Shown here: positions 1 to 11,278 of the stretch, in pieces
How the letters are laid out: every line of letters begins with the position of its first letter
How positions within the stretch are numbered: position 1 is the first letter of the stretch
Origin: Microbacterium sp. SORGH_AS_0888
Lineage (GTDB): Bacteria; Actinomycetota; Actinomycetes; Actinomycetales; Microbacteriaceae
Length of the DNA: 64,000 bases
Assembly (NCBI RefSeq): GCF_030818905.1
Contig: NZ_JAUTAZ010000001.1
Coordinates: 3,100,001 to 3,164,000 of the forward strand
Reading direction: 5' to 3'
Notes under the pieces: model-generated
What the model saw: only the letters and a program-made list of their open reading frames with translations
Told to the model about the DNA's origin: nothing
Databases searched by the model: none
Position numbers and translations under genes: made by a program

Positions 1-645
1 CGGCAGGCGCAGCTCCGGAAGCACCTGCGGCGCCCACGGTCCCGGGGTGACGACGAGACGGTCGGCACCGTAGGCGCCCTGCGTCGTGACGACCTCGACA
101 CCGCCGTTCGGTGTCGCCTGCCAGTGCGTGACCGGCTCGTGGAAACGCAGGGTCGCGCCCTTGTGGGCGGCGACCTGGGCGTTGGCGATCGTCGTCTCCT
201 CGGGACGCACGTAACCGGCGTTCGCCTCGTAGACGGCGAGGGCGTCGTCGGCGGGGTCCATGGTCGGGAAGCGGCGGCGGATCTCGTCGGCGTCGAGGAT
301 CTCGTGCGGCAGGCCGTGGAGCTCCGACGCCTCCTTGCTGCCGCGGAAGGTGATGTCATCCGGATCACCGATGTAGATTCCGCCGCAGAGCTCCATGATG
401 TCGCGGCCGGACTCGGCCTCGAGCTTCCGCCATCCCTCGTACGCGCGCTGCAGCAGCGGCACGTACTCGGGACTCTCGAAGTACGACTGACGGATGATGC
501 GGGTGCCGCCGTGCGCGGCACCCTGGTCGTGGCCGGGCTCGAAGGTCTCGAGCCCGAGGACCTTCGTGCCCCGCTCGGCGAGCATGTTGGCTGCGGCCCC
601 GCCCATCGATCCCAGTCCGAGGACGATGACGTCGTAGTGCTCCAT
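1..645 (-). CDS. Monomeric sarcosine oxidase-like FAD oxidoreductase (partial, C-terminus outside window)
   Basis: The first 215 residues are visible; the gene runs off the left edge. It starts with an ADP-binding fold carrying GLGSMGG near residue 10, followed by the GAAHGGTRIIRQSYF stretch typical of the monomeric sarcosine oxidase / N-methyltryptophan oxidase family. These enzymes oxidatively demethylate sarcosine to glycine, formaldehyde and H2O2 in the cytoplasm. The ATG at 643-645 is preceded by a purine-rich AAGGAGAAAG site. It lies 38 bp behind the dimethylglycine-oxidase-like gene on the same strand, which supports sarcosine as substrate (inference). The exact substrate cannot be proven from the fragment. 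Confidence 0.8.
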   Translation of the reverse strand, partial: MEHYDVIVLGLGSMGGAAANMLAERGTKVLGLETFEPGHDQGAAHGGTRIIRQSYFESPEYVPLLQRAYEGWRKLEAESGRDIMELCGGIYIGDPDDITFRGSKEASELHGLPHEILDADEIRRRFPTMDPADDALAVYEANAGYVRPEETTIANAQVAAHKGATLRFHEPVTHWQATPNGGVEVVTTQGAYGADRLVVTPGPWAPQVLPELRLP

Positions 646-683
646 CGTGGTTCTTTCTCCTTGTCTGTCGGCGGGCGCTCGGC

Positions 684-3177
684 TCAGCGGCGGATCGCGG
701 CCATCTCGGGGTCGTACAGGGGCTCGGCGCGCACGGTCGCCGACAGGCGCTCGGCGAAGTACTCGACCTCGAGTGCCGTGCCGGGCTCGGCGAGCTCCGG
801 CGGCAGCCAGGCGTACGCGATCGAGACCCCGAGCGTGTACCCCTGGTCGGCGCTGGTGACGTAGCCCGCCGCCTCCGCCGCCCCGGGGAGGAACACCGGC
901 TCTGAGCCCAGGACGACTCGCGTCGGGTCGTCGAGGGTGAGCGGCACGAGGCGGGTCGTGACGGGGCGCCCCACGAGGGCCGCCTTGCCGACGAAGTCGT
1001 CCTTGTCCATGCGGACGGCGAAGTCCAGACCCGCCTCGGCGGGGGAGTGCTCACGGGTCATGTCATGGCCGAAGGCGCGGTAGCCCTTCTCCAGACGCAG
1101 GGCGTTGAACGCTCGCCGCCCGGCCGCGACGAGACCGTGCGCTCGCCCGGCCTCCCACAGCGCGTCCCAGAGGAAGACAGCGTTGTCGGCGCTGACGTAG
1201 AGCTCCCAGCCGAGCTCGCCGACGTAGCTGACGCGCAGCGCGAGCGTGCGGACGCCCGCGACATCGATCTCCTTCGCGCGGAAGAAGCCGAACCCCTCGT
1301 TCGACACGTCGTCGTCGGTCAGGCTCTCCAGCACCGCGCGTGCGCGCGGTCCCCACAGGCCCAGGCCGCCCTGGCCGGGGGAGAGCTGCCGCACCCACAC
1401 CCCCTCGGGCGCCCGCTCGCCGAGGTGCACGAGGTCGAGGTTGCCGTTCGTGCCGATCATGTAGCGCTCGGTGTCGAGCCGGGTCACGGTGACGTCCGAC
1501 AGGATTCCGCCCTGCTCGTCGAGCAGCATCCCATAGACCACGCGGCCGACGGCGACGTCGACGTTCGTCGTGAGCAGGCGCTGGAGCAGGGCGGTCGCTC
1601 CGGGGCCGAACACCTCGACGCGGGGAAGCGCGGTCAGGTCGTAGAGGGCGACGGCGGTGCGCGTGGCGTGCGCCTCGGCCGCGGCGATGGGCGACCAGTT
1701 CTGCGCGGCCCAGTCGTCGCGCACGGGAACGGTCTCGAGCTCGTCGACGAGCGGCGCGTTGGCCTCGAACCACAGCGGTCGCTCCCAGCCGCCGCCCTCG
1801 CCGAACACCGCGCCGAGCTCTTCGTAGCGCTGGTGGAAGGGCGTGCGCCGCAGGCCCCGCAGGCGCCTCGTCGCGGTGTGCGGATGGCGGATGTCGTAGA
1901 CCTCGTCGTACGACTCCGACGAGCGTTCGCGTGTGAACCGGCGGCTGACGATCGCGGGATCGAAGCGGTTGACGTCCAGGCCGTGGGTGTCGACACCCGG
2001 GTCGCCCGAGACGATCCAGTCGGCGACCGCCTGTGCGACGCCGGCGGACTGCGTGACCCACACGGCCTGCGCGAGCCACAGCCCGTCGGTGCCCGGCACG
2101 GGGACCGAGCATGGGTCCCCCGTCGGGGGTGAAGGAGAAGATCCCGTTGTACCCGGACTCGAACGAGACCTGGCGCAGCTCGGGCAGCAGACGCCGAGCC
2201 TCCTCCCACGACGGGGCGAAATCGTCCCAGGTGAGGGGATGCATGGCCGGGTGCACGCCCGTGGCGGCGAACTCGTCGGCATCCGCGATCTCCGACTGCT
2301 CGACGGGGATCGGACGATGGTTGTACGCGCCGATGCCGATGCGGTCGACGTACTCGCGCAGGTAGAGCGAGAAGTCCTGGTGGCGCAGCATGGGGCGCCG
2401 CGCCTCGTCGGTCGGCACGTTCGCGCCGCGCAGCGAGGGAACCGGTGCGCTGTAGCCGAAGCCGTGCTCCATGGGCTGCATGGGGATCTCGAAGCCGAGG
2501 AGGTCGCGTGCCACCCCCGGCCCCCAGAGCCCGGCGCAGGAGATCACGATGTCGGCGGCGACGACATCCGGCTCCGCCGATCCCGCCGGGACCGGCACGA
2601 CCTTGACGCCGGTCACCCGGCCCCCGCTGCGCTCGATGCCCACCACTCGGGTGCTGCCGACGATGCGCGCCCCACGGTCGCGTGCACGCTCGGCCTGCCA
2701 CTGCACCGCGGCGGCGCTCTTGACGATTCCGTCGGTGGGGGTGAGGAATCCGCCGAGCACGGCGGACACGTCCAGGCCCGGCCACAGCCGCGCACACTCC
2801 TCCGGCCCGATGAGCTCGCCCGGCACCCCCCACGCGTGGGCGAGCCCGCGACGGCGCTTCAGGTCGTGGAGGCGCTCCGGGGTCGTGGCGATCTCGAGCC
2901 CGCCGACGCGCTTGAGCAGCCACTGGCCGTTCAGCGAGGCGCCGTCGAGCTTGTCGAGCGTCCGTGCGGCGAGCTGCGTCATCGTGCGGTCGGTGTTGGT
3001 CTGGAAGACGAATCCCGGCGCGTGCGAGGAGGAGCCGCCGGTGATGTACAACGGCCCCTGCTCGAAGACGGTCACGTCGGTGAAGCCGCGCAGGGTCAGC
3101 TCATCGGCGAGTGCTGCGCCCACGACGCCCAGACCGATGACGACGACGCGGGGACTGCGGGAGGGGGACGAGACCAT
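684..3177 (-). pseudogene. Dimethylglycine oxidase-like FAD/folate enzyme, interrupted by one frameshift
   Basis: Two overlapping open frames together make one protein of about 830 residues if one base is removed, the usual length of Arthrobacter dimethylglycine oxidase. The N-terminal half (from ATG 3177) is a DAO-type FAD domain with GLGVVG near residue 15 and SSSHAPG near 49-55, whose His carries covalent FAD in this family. The C-terminal half is a GcvT-like tetrahydrofolate-binding domain. The frame breaks after PDGGPMLGP, at a G4 run (2100-2103) on the plus strand; one G fewer restores PMLGPVPGTDGLW. Function in the family: dimethylglycine to sarcosine, with the methyl carbon passed to folate. 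Either a sequencing indel or a recent null allele; both halves are otherwise well conserved. Confidence 0.8.
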
Positions 3178-3256
3178 GGGGCATACCTCGGGATCAGGAG
3201 CGTGCGCGGGACGAGTCGACCGGCGCGGGTGTGGCGGGGGAGAGGAAGAGGTGTGG

Positions 3257-3289
3257 CGGGAGGGGGCGGCAACGCGCCGCCCCCTCCCG
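3257..3289. terminator. Strong GC hairpin between binding-protein gene and dimethylglycine oxidase gene
   Basis: A perfect 14-bp inverted repeat (CGGGAGGGGGCGGC and its complement) around a 5-base loop sits just after the stop of the betaine-type binding protein. It has no T tract, so it may act as a terminator or as an mRNA-stabilising / attenuating hairpin separating the transporter genes from the oxidase genes downstream. Confidence 0.5.
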
Positions 3290-3300
3290 GGGTGGGGTGG

Positions 3301-4281
3301 CTACTTGATGCCCTCGAGCATCGTGGCGACCTTGTCGGGGTTGTCGGTCACCCACTTCTTCGCGGCATCCTCGGGCGACATGTTGTCCTTCGCGATGTAC
3401 GCCGCGACGACGTTCTGGTCGTCATTGGTCCACGAGAAGTTCTTGAGGAGCTTCGCGGCGGGGGTGTCCTTCGCGTACCAGGACGCCGAGGCGATCTTGT
3501 CGAGCGTGTAGGGCGGGTAGTCGCACGCGACCTTCTGCGGGTCCGCGTCGCAGCCGTCCGTGTACGCCGGCAGGGTGATGTGGCCGAGCTTCTGCTCCGA
3601 GAAGAACCAGTGCGGCTCGTAGAAGTACGCCAGCAGCGGGGTGCGGTTCGCCTGCGCGGAGCGGAACGCCTCGATCAGGGCTGCCTCCGAGCCGGCGTAG
3701 ACGACCTTGTAGTCCAGGCCGAGGTTCGTCACCAGCGCCTCGTCGTTCGTCACGTAGCTCGGGTCGCCGTCGAGCAGCTGTCCCTTGCCGCCGGACTCGC
3801 TGGTCTGGAACAGGCTCGCGTACTTGTTGAGGTCGGCGGAGGTCTTCAGATCCGGGTAGGCCTCGGTCATCCACTCGGGGATGAACCATCCGATCACCCC
3901 CTCGTTGCCCGTGGGGCCGACCTCGACCGCGCTCTTGTCGCCGTCGATGTACTTCTTCTTGAGGTCCGTGTGGCCCCAGTTCTCGATGATGGCGTCGATC
4001 TCGCCGGTCCCGAAGCCCTGCCAGGCGACCTCTTCCGAGATCGACTTCTGGACGATGGTGCATCCCAGCTCGTGTTCGGCGAGGTACGTGTACACGGCGG
4101 CGTCGGCGGTGTAGCCGACCCAGTTGTTCATCGCGAGGTTCGTCGTGCCGCAGGCGGCGCCGCTGGCGCTCGCCGACGCGTCGTTCAGCGAGGACCCGCA
4201 CCCGGCGAGGGCGAGGACGCCGGCCGAGATGACGGCGAGCGCGGACAGGGTGCGGATGCGTCGTTTCGGTGCGTGGTGCAT
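3301..4281 (-). CDS. Glycine betaine/proline-type ABC transporter substrate-binding lipoprotein (OpuAC family)
   Basis: The 326-residue product begins with a lipoprotein signal peptide ending in LALAGC (Cys near 29), so it is tethered outside the membrane. The mature part resembles the OpuAC/ProX family, with NNWVGYTADA and IIENWGHTD segments that in this family help form the aromatic pocket for quaternary amines. Start chosen at ATG 4281 behind AAGGAGA; longer in-frame starts run into the permease gene. It lies 47 bp downstream of the permease in the same operon. Glycine betaine, choline or a related amine is the probable ligand given the neighbouring catabolic genes (inference). Confidence 0.88.
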   Translation of the reverse strand: MHHAPKRRIRTLSALAVISAGVLALAGCGSSLNDASASASGAACGTTNLAMNNWVGYTADAAVYTYLAEHELGCTIVQKSISEEVAWQGFGTGEIDAIIENWGHTDLKKKYIDGDKSAVEVGPTGNEGVIGWFIPEWMTEAYPDLKTSADLNKYASLFQTSESGGKGQLLDGDPSYVTNDEALVTNLGLDYKVVYAGSEAALIEAFRSAQANRTPLLAYFYEPHWFFSEQKLGHITLPAYTDGCDADPQKVACDYPPYTLDKIASASWYAKDTPAAKLLKNFSWTNDDQNVVAAYIAKDNMSPEDAAKKWVTDNPDKVATMLEGIK

Positions 4282-4328
4282 GGATTCTCCTTCGTGAGAC
4301 TCTCTGTGGGCGAGCCGAGGGGCTCGGC

Positions 4329-6419
4329 TCATGCGGTGGCGGTGCGAGGTGATCGGGTTATCGATCTCCGGCGGCGCCGAGGCGACGTCGCGGGAGCTGT
4401 GGAGGCGCGCGGGGCGCGGTGCGCGAAGGCCTGGGTGGTGCGGTCGAGCAGCATCCCCCAGATCACGATCGCGAGACCCGCAGCCAGTCCCTTGCCGAAG
4501 AGGTCGGTCTGGACGAACCCGGCGACGACCAGGTAGCCGAGGCCCCCGCCGCCGACGAGACCTCCGATGACGACCATCGACAGGACGTAGATGAGCGCCT
4601 GGTTGACGGCCAGCGTGATCGCCGGGCGGATCATGGGCAGCTGTACCTTGACGACGGCCTGCCAGGGGTTCGACCCGGTCGAGAGCACGACCTCGCCGAG
4701 CGTCTCGGGAAGCTGACGGATCGCGTCCGCGACGATCTTGATCGAGATCGGGGCCGCGTAGATGACCGCCGCCACGATGGCGGTGAAACGGTTGGGGCCG
4801 AAGAGTCCGAGGAACGGCACGAGGTAGACGAACGCGGGCATGGTCTGGGCGGCGTCCAGGATCGGCCGCAGGACCGCGTCGACACGGGGGACGCGCCCCA
4901 TCCACACGCCCAGCACCAGCGCGATCGCGACCGTGATGGCGCTGGCCACGACGGTCGAGGCGAGCGTGACCATCGAGGGGCCCCACACGCCGAGCGCCCA
5001 GACCGCGACCATGCCGACGAGGGCTCCGACCCCGAGCTTCACGCGCCCCGCCACGGTCGCGACGATCGTGAGCGCCGCCATCACCACGACGACCGGGGAC
5101 TGCTCGAGAAGGGCCTGGAGCGGGTTGAGGAGAGCCGTGGTCACGATCTCCTGCACGGTCGAGGTGACGTCGCCGAAGACGGAGCTCACCCACGCGGAAG
5201 CCGCGTTGACGCCGCTCTCGATCGCTCCGCCGATCTCGAGCTGCGCGGGGAAGATCGCGGCCCACAGCTGGGTGCGGGAGAGGATGACGCCGGCTGCGGC
5301 GATCACGGCGCCGGCGGCGTACGCGGCTCGGCGCGGCCATACGGCGGCGGAGCGGCGTGCGGCGACGACCGCCGGATCGGCGCGACGCCCGATCGCCGTG
5401 GTCACCCGGTCGAGCACGATGGCCAGCAGCACCACCGCGAGTCCGGCGTTGAAGGCGCGCCCCACGTTGAGCGACTGCAGGGCCTGGACGACGGTCTGCC
5501 CGAGCCCGGGGGCGGCGATGAGGGCGGCGATCGTGACCATCGACAGGGCCGCCATGGTCGTCTGGTTGATGCCGAGCACGATCGAGCTGCGTGCGAGCGG
5601 CAGCACGACCGTGCGCAGACGCTGGCGCGGGGTGGCGCCCAGCGAGGCGACGCTCTCGTCGATCGACTCCGGGATGTCGCGCACCCCGTGCGCGGTGAGG
5701 CGGATCACCGGCGGTGCCGCGTAGATCATGGTCGTGATGACCGCGGCGGCCGGACCGATGAGGAAGATCAGGGCGAGAGGGGCGAGGTAGACGAAGGTCG
5801 GCATCGTCTGCATGAAGTCCAGCACCGGCGTCACGATCCTCTCGACGCGCCGGGAGCGGCCGGTCCACACGCCCAGGGGAATGCCGACCAGGAGTGAGAA
5901 GAACACCGCGGCGAGGGTGATCGCCAGGGTCTGCATCGCCTCCGTGTAGAGGCCCTGCACGCCGATGACGAGGAGGAAGCCGACGGTGAGAGCGGCGACG
6001 CGTGCGTTGCCGAAGACCCACGCGATCCAGCCGAAGACGAGGATGCTGCCGAGCCATCCGATCTCGGGGTAGCCGAGTCCGTAGGGCGTCGCGGCCAGCG
6101 CCGCAAGGAGGAACTGCACCACGGCGTTGACGACGACACGCACGCCGTCGAGGGCGATGAACAGCGGGTTCGTCGCGCGGTTGTCCGACACCCACTCCTT
6201 GACGTCGTTGAGGAGCTGATGGACGTCTGTGAGCGCTGCGACCGGGAGCGTGTCCGTGCCCTGGCCGTGGGAGAGGGCGAAGACGACGAGCCAGAGCACT
6301 CCGACCCCTGCGAGGATCGCGCCCGGGACGGAGACGCGGCGCGGACGGGGTGCGGACTGCAGCGCGGCGGCGTCGATCCTCGTGATCTCGACCGTCGTCG
6401 GCGCGGCCGGCGCGCTCAT
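4329..6419 (-). CDS. Double-domain betaine-type ABC transporter permease
   Basis: The 696-residue protein contains two complete ProW/OpuAB-type permease units in tandem. Each has several membrane helices and its own coupling (EAA-like) loop: [16 protein letters not shown] in the first half and [16 protein letters not shown] in the second. Most family members have a single unit and dimerise, so this is a fused pair. The ATG (6417-6419) overlaps the ATPase stop by four bases (ATGA), showing translational coupling. It forms the membrane channel for the uptake system with the adjacent ATPase and lipoprotein. Confidence 0.88.
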   Translation of the reverse strand: MSAPAAPTTVEITRIDAAALQSAPRPRRVSVPGAILAGVGVLWLVVFALSHGQGTDTLPVAALTDVHQLLNDVKEWVSDNRATNPLFIALDGVRVVVNAVVQFLLAALAATPYGLGYPEIGWLGSILVFGWIAWVFGNARVAALTVGFLLVIGVQGLYTEAMQTLAITLAAVFFSLLVGIPLGVWTGRSRRVERIVTPVLDFMQTMPTFVYLAPLALIFLIGPAAAVITTMIYAAPPVIRLTAHGVRDIPESIDESVASLGATPRQRLRTVVLPLARSSIVLGINQTTMAALSMVTIAALIAAPGLGQTVVQALQSLNVGRAFNAGLAVVLLAIVLDRVTTAIGRRADPAVVAARRSAAVWPRRAAYAAGAVIAAAGVILSRTQLWAAIFPAQLEIGGAIESGVNAASAWVSSVFGDVTSTVQEIVTTALLNPLQALLEQSPVVVVMAALTIVATVAGRVKLGVGALVGMVAVWALGVWGPSMVTLASTVVASAITVAIALVLGVWMGRVPRVDAVLRPILDAAQTMPAFVYLVPFLGLFGPNRFTAIVAAVIYAAPISIKIVADAIRQLPETLGEVVLSTGSNPWQAVVKVQLPMIRPAITLAVNQALIYVLSMVVIGGLVGGGGLGYLVVAGFVQTDLFGKGLAAGLAIVIWGMLLDRTTQAFAHRAPRASTAPATSPRRRRRSITRSPRTATA

Positions 6420-7489
6420 GACGGATGCCGTTCGCCGGCGACGGTGCGCAGGACCGCATCGCGGTCGACGACGCCCAGCGGGGCGCCGGCGGCGTCCACG
6501 ATCCTCACCGGGCTCGGTGAGCCGAGGAGCGTCGGGATCGCGTCGGCGATGACCGTGGTGGCGGGCAAGGTCGGCGCGTCGGGGGCCGCCTCGCCGGGGC
6601 GGACGATCCACTCCAGGGTCAGCACGCTCGCGATCGGCACGTCCGAGACGAAGTCGGCGACGTAGTCGTTGGCGGGCGCGCCGACGAGCTCGGCGCCCGT
6701 TCCGATCTGCTGCAGCTCCCCGTGGCGCATGATGAGGATGCGGTCGCCGAGCTTGAGCGCCTCGGAGAGATCGTGCGTGACGAAGACCATGGTCTTGCCC
6801 ATCTCGTGGTGCAGACGCACGATCTCCGCCTGCATATTGCGCCGGATGAGCGGATCGAGGGCGGAGAAGGGCTCGTCGAACAGGAGCACGTCCGGGTCGC
6901 CGGCCAGCGCTCGCGCCAAGCCGACGCGCTGCTGCATCCCGCCGGAGAGCTGCGACGGGTAGCGCCACTCGTACCCCTCGAGCCCGACCAGCGCGACCAT
7001 CTCCAGCGCCCGCGCCCGGCGTTCCGCTTTGCCGATGCCGCGGATCTCGAGGCCGTAGGCGATGTTGTCGACGACGGTGCGGAACGGCAGCAGCCCGAAG
7101 TGCTGGAACACCATCGCCGCCTTGGTCCGACGGAACTCCCGCAGGGGTCCCGGAGCCAGGGAGAGCAGGTCGTCCCCGCGCATCGTGATCGCACCCGCGG
7201 TGGGCTCGATGAGGCGGGTCAGGCAGCGCACGAGGGTGGATTTTCCCGACCCCGACAGGCCCATGATCACGAACACCTCCCCGCGGCCCACGCGGAAGCT
7301 GAGGTCGCGGACGGCGACGACGCTTCCCGTGCGCTCGAGGATCTCGGCCGTGCTGAGCTCGGCGAGCCGCTCGTCGCCGACCACCTTCTCGGGGTTGGTG
7401 CCGAAGACCTTCCAGAGGCCGTCGACCTCGAAGTCGTCGACGCTCGACGCGGCGGGCGGGTGGAGGGGTGGCGCCATGATCGTGCTCAT
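6416..7489 (-). CDS. Glycine betaine/proline-type ABC transporter ATP-binding protein
   Basis: A 357-residue ATPase with Walker [13 protein letters not shown] signature [15 protein letters not shown], and Walker B followed by DEPFSALDP. The roughly 50-residue N-terminal extension ([15 protein letters not shown]) is typical of the ProV/OpuAA group. The C-terminus keeps a CBS-like segment ([17 protein letters not shown]), which in relatives senses ionic strength. It is the first transporter gene of the operon, 25 bp after the aldehyde dehydrogenase stop, and overlaps the permease start. Confidence 0.9.
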   Translation of the reverse strand: MSTIMAPPLHPPAASSVDDFEVDGLWKVFGTNPEKVVGDERLAELSTAEILERTGSVVAVRDLSFRVGRGEVFVIMGLSGSGKSTLVRCLTRLIEPTAGAITMRGDDLLSLAPGPLREFRRTKAAMVFQHFGLLPFRTVVDNIAYGLEIRGIGKAERRARALEMVALVGLEGYEWRYPSQLSGGMQQRVGLARALAGDPDVLLFDEPFSALDPLIRRNMQAEIVRLHHEMGKTMVFVTHDLSEALKLGDRILIMRHGELQQIGTGAELVGAPANDYVADFVSDVPIASVLTLEWIVRPGEAAPDAPTLPATTVIADAIPTLLGSPSPVRIVDAAGAPLGVVDRDAVLRTVAGERHPS

Positions 7490-7514
7490 CTGCGTGATCC
7501 CTTTCGTGAGAAGG

Positions 7515-8999
7515 TCAGTTCCGGCCCGCGGGAGCGAACCAGTGCTGGGGCCTCGGGTCGAGGTTGTGGTAGACGTGCCGGGCCTCGCGGTACTCGTCCA
7601 GGCCGGCCAGGCCGAGCTCCCGTCCGTTGCCCGACTGGCCGAACCCGCCCCATTCCGCCTGGGGCAGGTACGGGTGGTAGTCGTTGATCCAGACCGTGCC
7701 GTGGCGCAGGCGACTCGCCACCCGCTGGGCGCGTCCGGCGTCCTGGGTCCACACCGCTCCGGCGAGACCGTACGGGGTGTCGTTGGCGATGCGCACCGCC
7801 TCCTCCTCGTCCCGGAACGTCTCGACCGTGAGCACGGGCCCGAAGCTCTCCTCGTGCACGACGCTCATGGAGCCGTCGCAGCCGTCGAGGATCGTCGGCA
7901 GGTAGTAGAAGCCGTCGGCCAGAGCGGGGTCGGACGGCGCCGCACCGCCGCATCGCAGCACGGCTCCCTCGGCGATGCCGGCGCGCACGTAGGCGTCGAC
8001 CTTCTCCCGATGGGCGGCGGAGATGAGCGGCCCCGTCTCGGCCGCCGCGTCGAACGGGCCGCCGAGCCGTATCCGTCGGGCCCGTGCGACGAGCTCGTCG
8101 ACGAAGACGTCGTGGAGGGACTCCTCGATCACCAGCCGGGCGCCCGCCGAGCACACCTGTCCGCTGTGCAGGAAGATCGCGGTGAGCGCGTAGTCGAGGG
8201 CCGTCTCGTGGTCGGCGTCGGCGAAGACGACATTGGGGTTCTTGCCGCCGAGCTCCAGCGCGACCCGCTTCACGGTCGCGGCGGCCGAGGCCATCACCCG
8301 CCGGCCCGTCGCGAGCCCGCCGGTGAACGAGACGAGATCGACGTCGGGGTGCGTCGTGAGCACCTCGCCGACCTCGGCGCCCGTCCCGGTGACGAGGTTC
8401 GCCACCCCCGTGGGCAGCCCCGCCTCGGTGAGCGTCTCCATGAGCAGCATCGCGGTCGAGGGGGTCAGCTCGCTCGGCTTGAGCACGAGGGCGTTGCCCG
8501 CCAGCAGCGCGGGGGCGACTTTCCACGCGGTCTGGAGCAGCGGGTAGTTCCAGGGGGTGATGAGGCTGCAGACCCCGACCGGAGCGTACTCGACGCGGCT
8601 GCGGCTGTGCGGGTCGCCGGTGTCGACGAGGCGGCCCGGATGGGCGCCGGCGAGGGTCGCGTAGTACCGGAAGCAGGCGATCACGTCCTGCATGTCGAGA
8701 CGCGCCTCCACGATGCGCTTGCCCGTGTCGCGCGACTCGGCCGTGGCGTACTGCTCGAGATCGCGCTCGATCAGATCCGCCGCGCGTTCCAGCAGGCGCC
8801 CCCGCTCGCGCTCGGGCGTCTCGCTCCATGCTCCTGAGCGCCAGGCGGTCGACGCCGCCGCGACGGCGTCGGCGGCATCCTGCGCATCGCACTCGCTCAC
8901 GGTGCGCACGAGCGTGCCGTCGGCGGGGCAGCGGATCTCCCGCGAGGCGCTGGCGTGCGGGGTGCGCCATTCGCCGGCGACGTAGAGCGACGAGCTCAT
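7515..8999 (-). CDS. betB: Betaine aldehyde dehydrogenase (ALDH family)
   Basis: A 494-residue NAD(P)-dependent aldehyde dehydrogenase. The ALDH signatures are visible: general-base Glu in [13 protein letters not shown] and catalytic Cys in [12 protein letters not shown]. In the pathway it oxidises betaine aldehyde to glycine betaine. The ATG (8997-8999) overlaps the stop of the choline dehydrogenase gene by four bases; longer in-frame starts would lie inside that gene. The betaine aldehyde assignment rests on this pairing, since the family alone acts on many aldehydes. Confidence 0.88.
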   Translation of the reverse strand: MSSSLYVAGEWRTPHASASREIRCPADGTLVRTVSECDAQDAADAVAAASTAWRSGAWSETPERERGRLLERAADLIERDLEQYATAESRDTGKRIVEARLDMQDVIACFRYYATLAGAHPGRLVDTGDPHSRSRVEYAPVGVCSLITPWNYPLLQTAWKVAPALLAGNALVLKPSELTPSTAMLLMETLTEAGLPTGVANLVTGTGAEVGEVLTTHPDVDLVSFTGGLATGRRVMASAAATVKRVALELGGKNPNVVFADADHETALDYALTAIFLHSGQVCSAGARLVIEESLHDVFVDELVARARRIRLGGPFDAAAETGPLISAAHREKVDAYVRAGIAEGAVLRCGGAAPSDPALADGFYYLPTILDGCDGSMSVVHEESFGPVLTVETFRDEEEAVRIANDTPYGLAGAVWTQDAGRAQRVASRLRHGTVWINDYHPYLPQAEWGGFGQSGNGRELGLAGLDEYREARHVYHNLDPRPQHWFAPAGRN

Positions 9000-10705
9000 G
9001 CGGACGCCGCCTTCGCCGGGCCCTGGGCGACGTAGTACGGCACGTCCTCTGCCGGGAGCGGCGGCACGCCGCGGATGAGATCGGCGGCCTTCTCGGCGAT
9101 CATCATCGTGGGCGCGTAGATGTTGGCGTTGGTCACGAACGGCATGACGGAGGCGTCCACGACGCGAAGCCCGGTGGTGCCGTGCACGCCCATCGTGCGC
9201 GGGTCGGTGACCGCCATCGGGTCCTCGGCCGGACCGAGCTTGGCGGTGCCGCACGGGTGCAGGGCCGTCTCGGCCTCGCGGCCCACCCAGTCGAGGATCT
9301 CCTCGTCGGTGCTGACCGCGGGGCCCGGAGCGATCTCGCCCCCGTTGAACGGCGCCATGGCCGGCTGGGAGAGGATGTCGCGCGCCACGCGCACGGCCTC
9401 GACCCACTCACGCCGGTCGTTCTCGGTGCTGAGGTAGTTGAAGACGAGCTCGGGGTGCTCGGTCGGGTCGGTCGAGCGGATGCGCAGGCGTCCGATCGTG
9501 TCGGCGTACATCGGTCCGACGTGCACCTGATAGCCGTGGGCGACATCCGCGATCTGCCCGTCGTAGCGCACCGCGACGGGCAGGAAGTGGAACATGAGGT
9601 TGGGCCAGCGCACGTCGTCGTTGGAGCGGACGAAGCCGCCGCCTTCGAAGTGGTTCGTCGCGGCGGGGCCCGTGCGGCCCAGAAGCCACTTCAGGCCGGT
9701 CATCGGCATGCTCAGCGGTCGGAGGTACGGCTGCATGGAGACGGGCTGCGTCGCCTCGTGCTGGATGTACACCTCGAGGTGGTCCTGGAGGTTCTCGCCG
9801 ACCCCGGGGAGGTCGACGACGACGGGGATCCCGAGCGAGGTGAGCAGCTCGGACGGACCGACCCCCGACAGCTGGAGCAGTTGGGGGGTGTTGATGGATC
9901 CCCCGGCGAGGACGACCTCATTCGCTCGCACCGTGTGCGTGCGCCCGTTCCGTCGGTACTCGACGCCGACGGCGCGCGTGCCCTCGAAGAGGATCCGCGT
10001 GGCCAGCGCCCGGGTCTTCACGGTCAGGTTGGGGCGCGAGCGCCAGACCGGACGGAGGTAGGCGCGGGATGCCGAGAGGCGCCGGCCGTGGCGCACGTTG
10101 CGGTCGAAGGGGCCGAAGCCCTCCTGCCGGAACCCGTTGACGTCCTCCGTGCGGGGGTAGCCGGCCTGCTCGGCCGCGGCGAAGAACGCCTGGAAGAGGG
10201 GGTTGGTGGCGGGGCCCTTCTCGAGCTCGAGCGGTCCGTGGTGACCACGGTAGGGGTCGCCGATCGACGCGGCGAGCGCGTTCTCCATCCGTTTGAAGTA
10301 GGGCAGGCAGTGCGCCCAGTCCCAGTCCTGCATCCCCGGCAGCTCGCCCCAGCGCTCGTAGTCGAGCGGGTTGCCGCGCTGGAAGATCATGCCGTTGATC
10401 GAGGACGAGCCGCCGAGCACCTTGCCCCGGGCATGGGCGATGCGGCGGCCGTGCATGTGGGGCTCGGGCTCGGACTCGTACTTCCAGTCGTAGAGGGCGT
10501 GGCCGCTGGGGAAGGTGAGCGCGGCCGGCATCTGGATGAACAGATCCCACGGCCAGTCGCTGCGTCCCGCCTCGAGGACGAGCACGCGCGCGGCGGGATC
10601 GTCCGAGAGCCGCCGCGCCACGACGCTGCCCGCGCTGCCGCCGCCGACGACCACGTAGTCGTAGCTCTTCGGTGCGGGGCGGCGGGTGCGTGCGGAACGG
10701 CTCAT
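8996..10705 (-). CDS. betA: Choline dehydrogenase (GMC oxidoreductase)
   Basis: A 569-residue GMC-family flavoenzyme with the N-terminal FAD motif [15 protein letters not shown], the GMC signature [15 protein letters not shown], and the C-terminal catalytic block [11 protein letters not shown] followed by the [19 protein letters not shown] segment. These match choline dehydrogenases closely. It oxidises choline to betaine aldehyde, feeding the next gene. It is the first gene of the minus-strand operon; the promoter region between it and the glycine riboswitch contains an inverted repeat that may be an operator. Confidence 0.9.
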   Translation of the reverse strand: MSRSARTRRPAPKSYDYVVVGGGSAGSVVARRLSDDPAARVLVLEAGRSDWPWDLFIQMPAALTFPSGHALYDWKYESEPEPHMHGRRIAHARGKVLGGSSSINGMIFQRGNPLDYERWGELPGMQDWDWAHCLPYFKRMENALAASIGDPYRGHHGPLELEKGPATNPLFQAFFAAAEQAGYPRTEDVNGFRQEGFGPFDRNVRHGRRLSASRAYLRPVWRSRPNLTVKTRALATRILFEGTRAVGVEYRRNGRTHTVRANEVVLAGGSINTPQLLQLSGVGPSELLTSLGIPVVVDLPGVGENLQDHLEVYIQHEATQPVSMQPYLRPLSMPMTGLKWLLGRTGPAATNHFEGGGFVRSNDDVRWPNLMFHFLPVAVRYDGQIADVAHGYQVHVGPMYADTIGRLRIRSTDPTEHPELVFNYLSTENDRREWVEAVRVARDILSQPAMAPFNGGEIAPGPAVSTDEEILDWVGREAETALHPCGTAKLGPAEDPMAVTDPRTMGVHGTTGLRVVDASVMPFVTNANIYAPTMMIAEKAADLIRGVPPLPAEDVPYYVAQGPAKAASA

Positions 10706-10723
10706 GGCATCCTCGGGGTTCGG

Positions 10724-10764
10724 GTGTTGCGCTGAAGGAAACGTCTGTGCGATCTGCGCAACAC
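10724..10764. promoter_or_regulatory. Inverted repeat upstream of betA, candidate operator
   Basis: GTGTTGCGC at 10724-10732 is repeated in inverted orientation as GCGCAACAC at 10756-10764, 19 bp upstream of the betA start. Further GTTGCG copies occur at about 10868 and 10883. A dyad of this size across the 5' leader or promoter suggests a repressor site, for example for a BetI-like or GntR-type regulator not present in the window. No classical -35/-10 pair is certain. Confidence 0.4.
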
Positions 10765-11044
10765 ACTAAGGGCGCCATCCGTCGCGAACCAGGTTTCGCG
10801 AGCGAGCGTGACGCAGTTTTTACACGGCTGTTACGCGGCGCCCGGAACGGCTGTGCGCGGCCGGACTGTTGCGTATCATGAATCGCGTTGCGGATTGTGA
10901 TGCGTCAGGTCACCTCTGTCAAGACCGCGACAACGTCCGGAACCGGGATTTCACCGGGGGGAAACACCCGGCATCCCGCGTTTGACGAGCGGGGTCCGGA
11001 CCCCTTAGCGTGCCCCACACGACAACTCCACACGCCGATCGAAC

Positions 11045-11224
11045 CCCCGCGGGAGAGCCCGTGTCCCACGCGGACGCGGCGCCGAAGGAGCAAGCCCTCC
11101 CCGCACAATCTCTCAGGCCCAAGACCGTGGGGGCGAGGCGACTCTGGAAAGCAGGCACGCCTGCGCCCACGGTGCAAGCCGCCATCCGCGGTGAAGCTCT
11201 CAGGCCCGATGACAGAGCGGGGAG
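11045..11224 (+). ncRNA. Tandem glycine riboswitch
   Basis: The leader of glyA contains hallmark glycine-aptamer elements twice: CGGGAGAG, GCCGAAGGAGCAA, AATCTCTCAGGCCCAAGACCG and GACTCTGGAAAG for the first aptamer, then GGTGCAAGCCGCC, GAAGCTCTCAGGCCCGATGACAGAGCGG for the second, joined by a short linker. The family usually turns expression on when glycine is abundant, which suits downstream enzymes that consume glycine. The element ends about 55 bp before the glyA start. Confidence 0.9.
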
Positions 11225-11278
11225 GTGACCCATCCGACCGCCGCGCGCCCGCGCGGTACCGACAGGGAGCCTCCCACC

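Noticed and set aside
2098..2106. Programmed frameshift in dimethylglycine oxidase
   Set aside because: The G4 run is short and lacks a slippery heptamer with a downstream pseudoknot; family members need no shift.
4419..5897. Long open plus-strand frame opposite the double permease
   Set aside because: It is a high-GC mirror of the permease, rich in Arg, Asp and Gly with no domain, ribosome site or motif.
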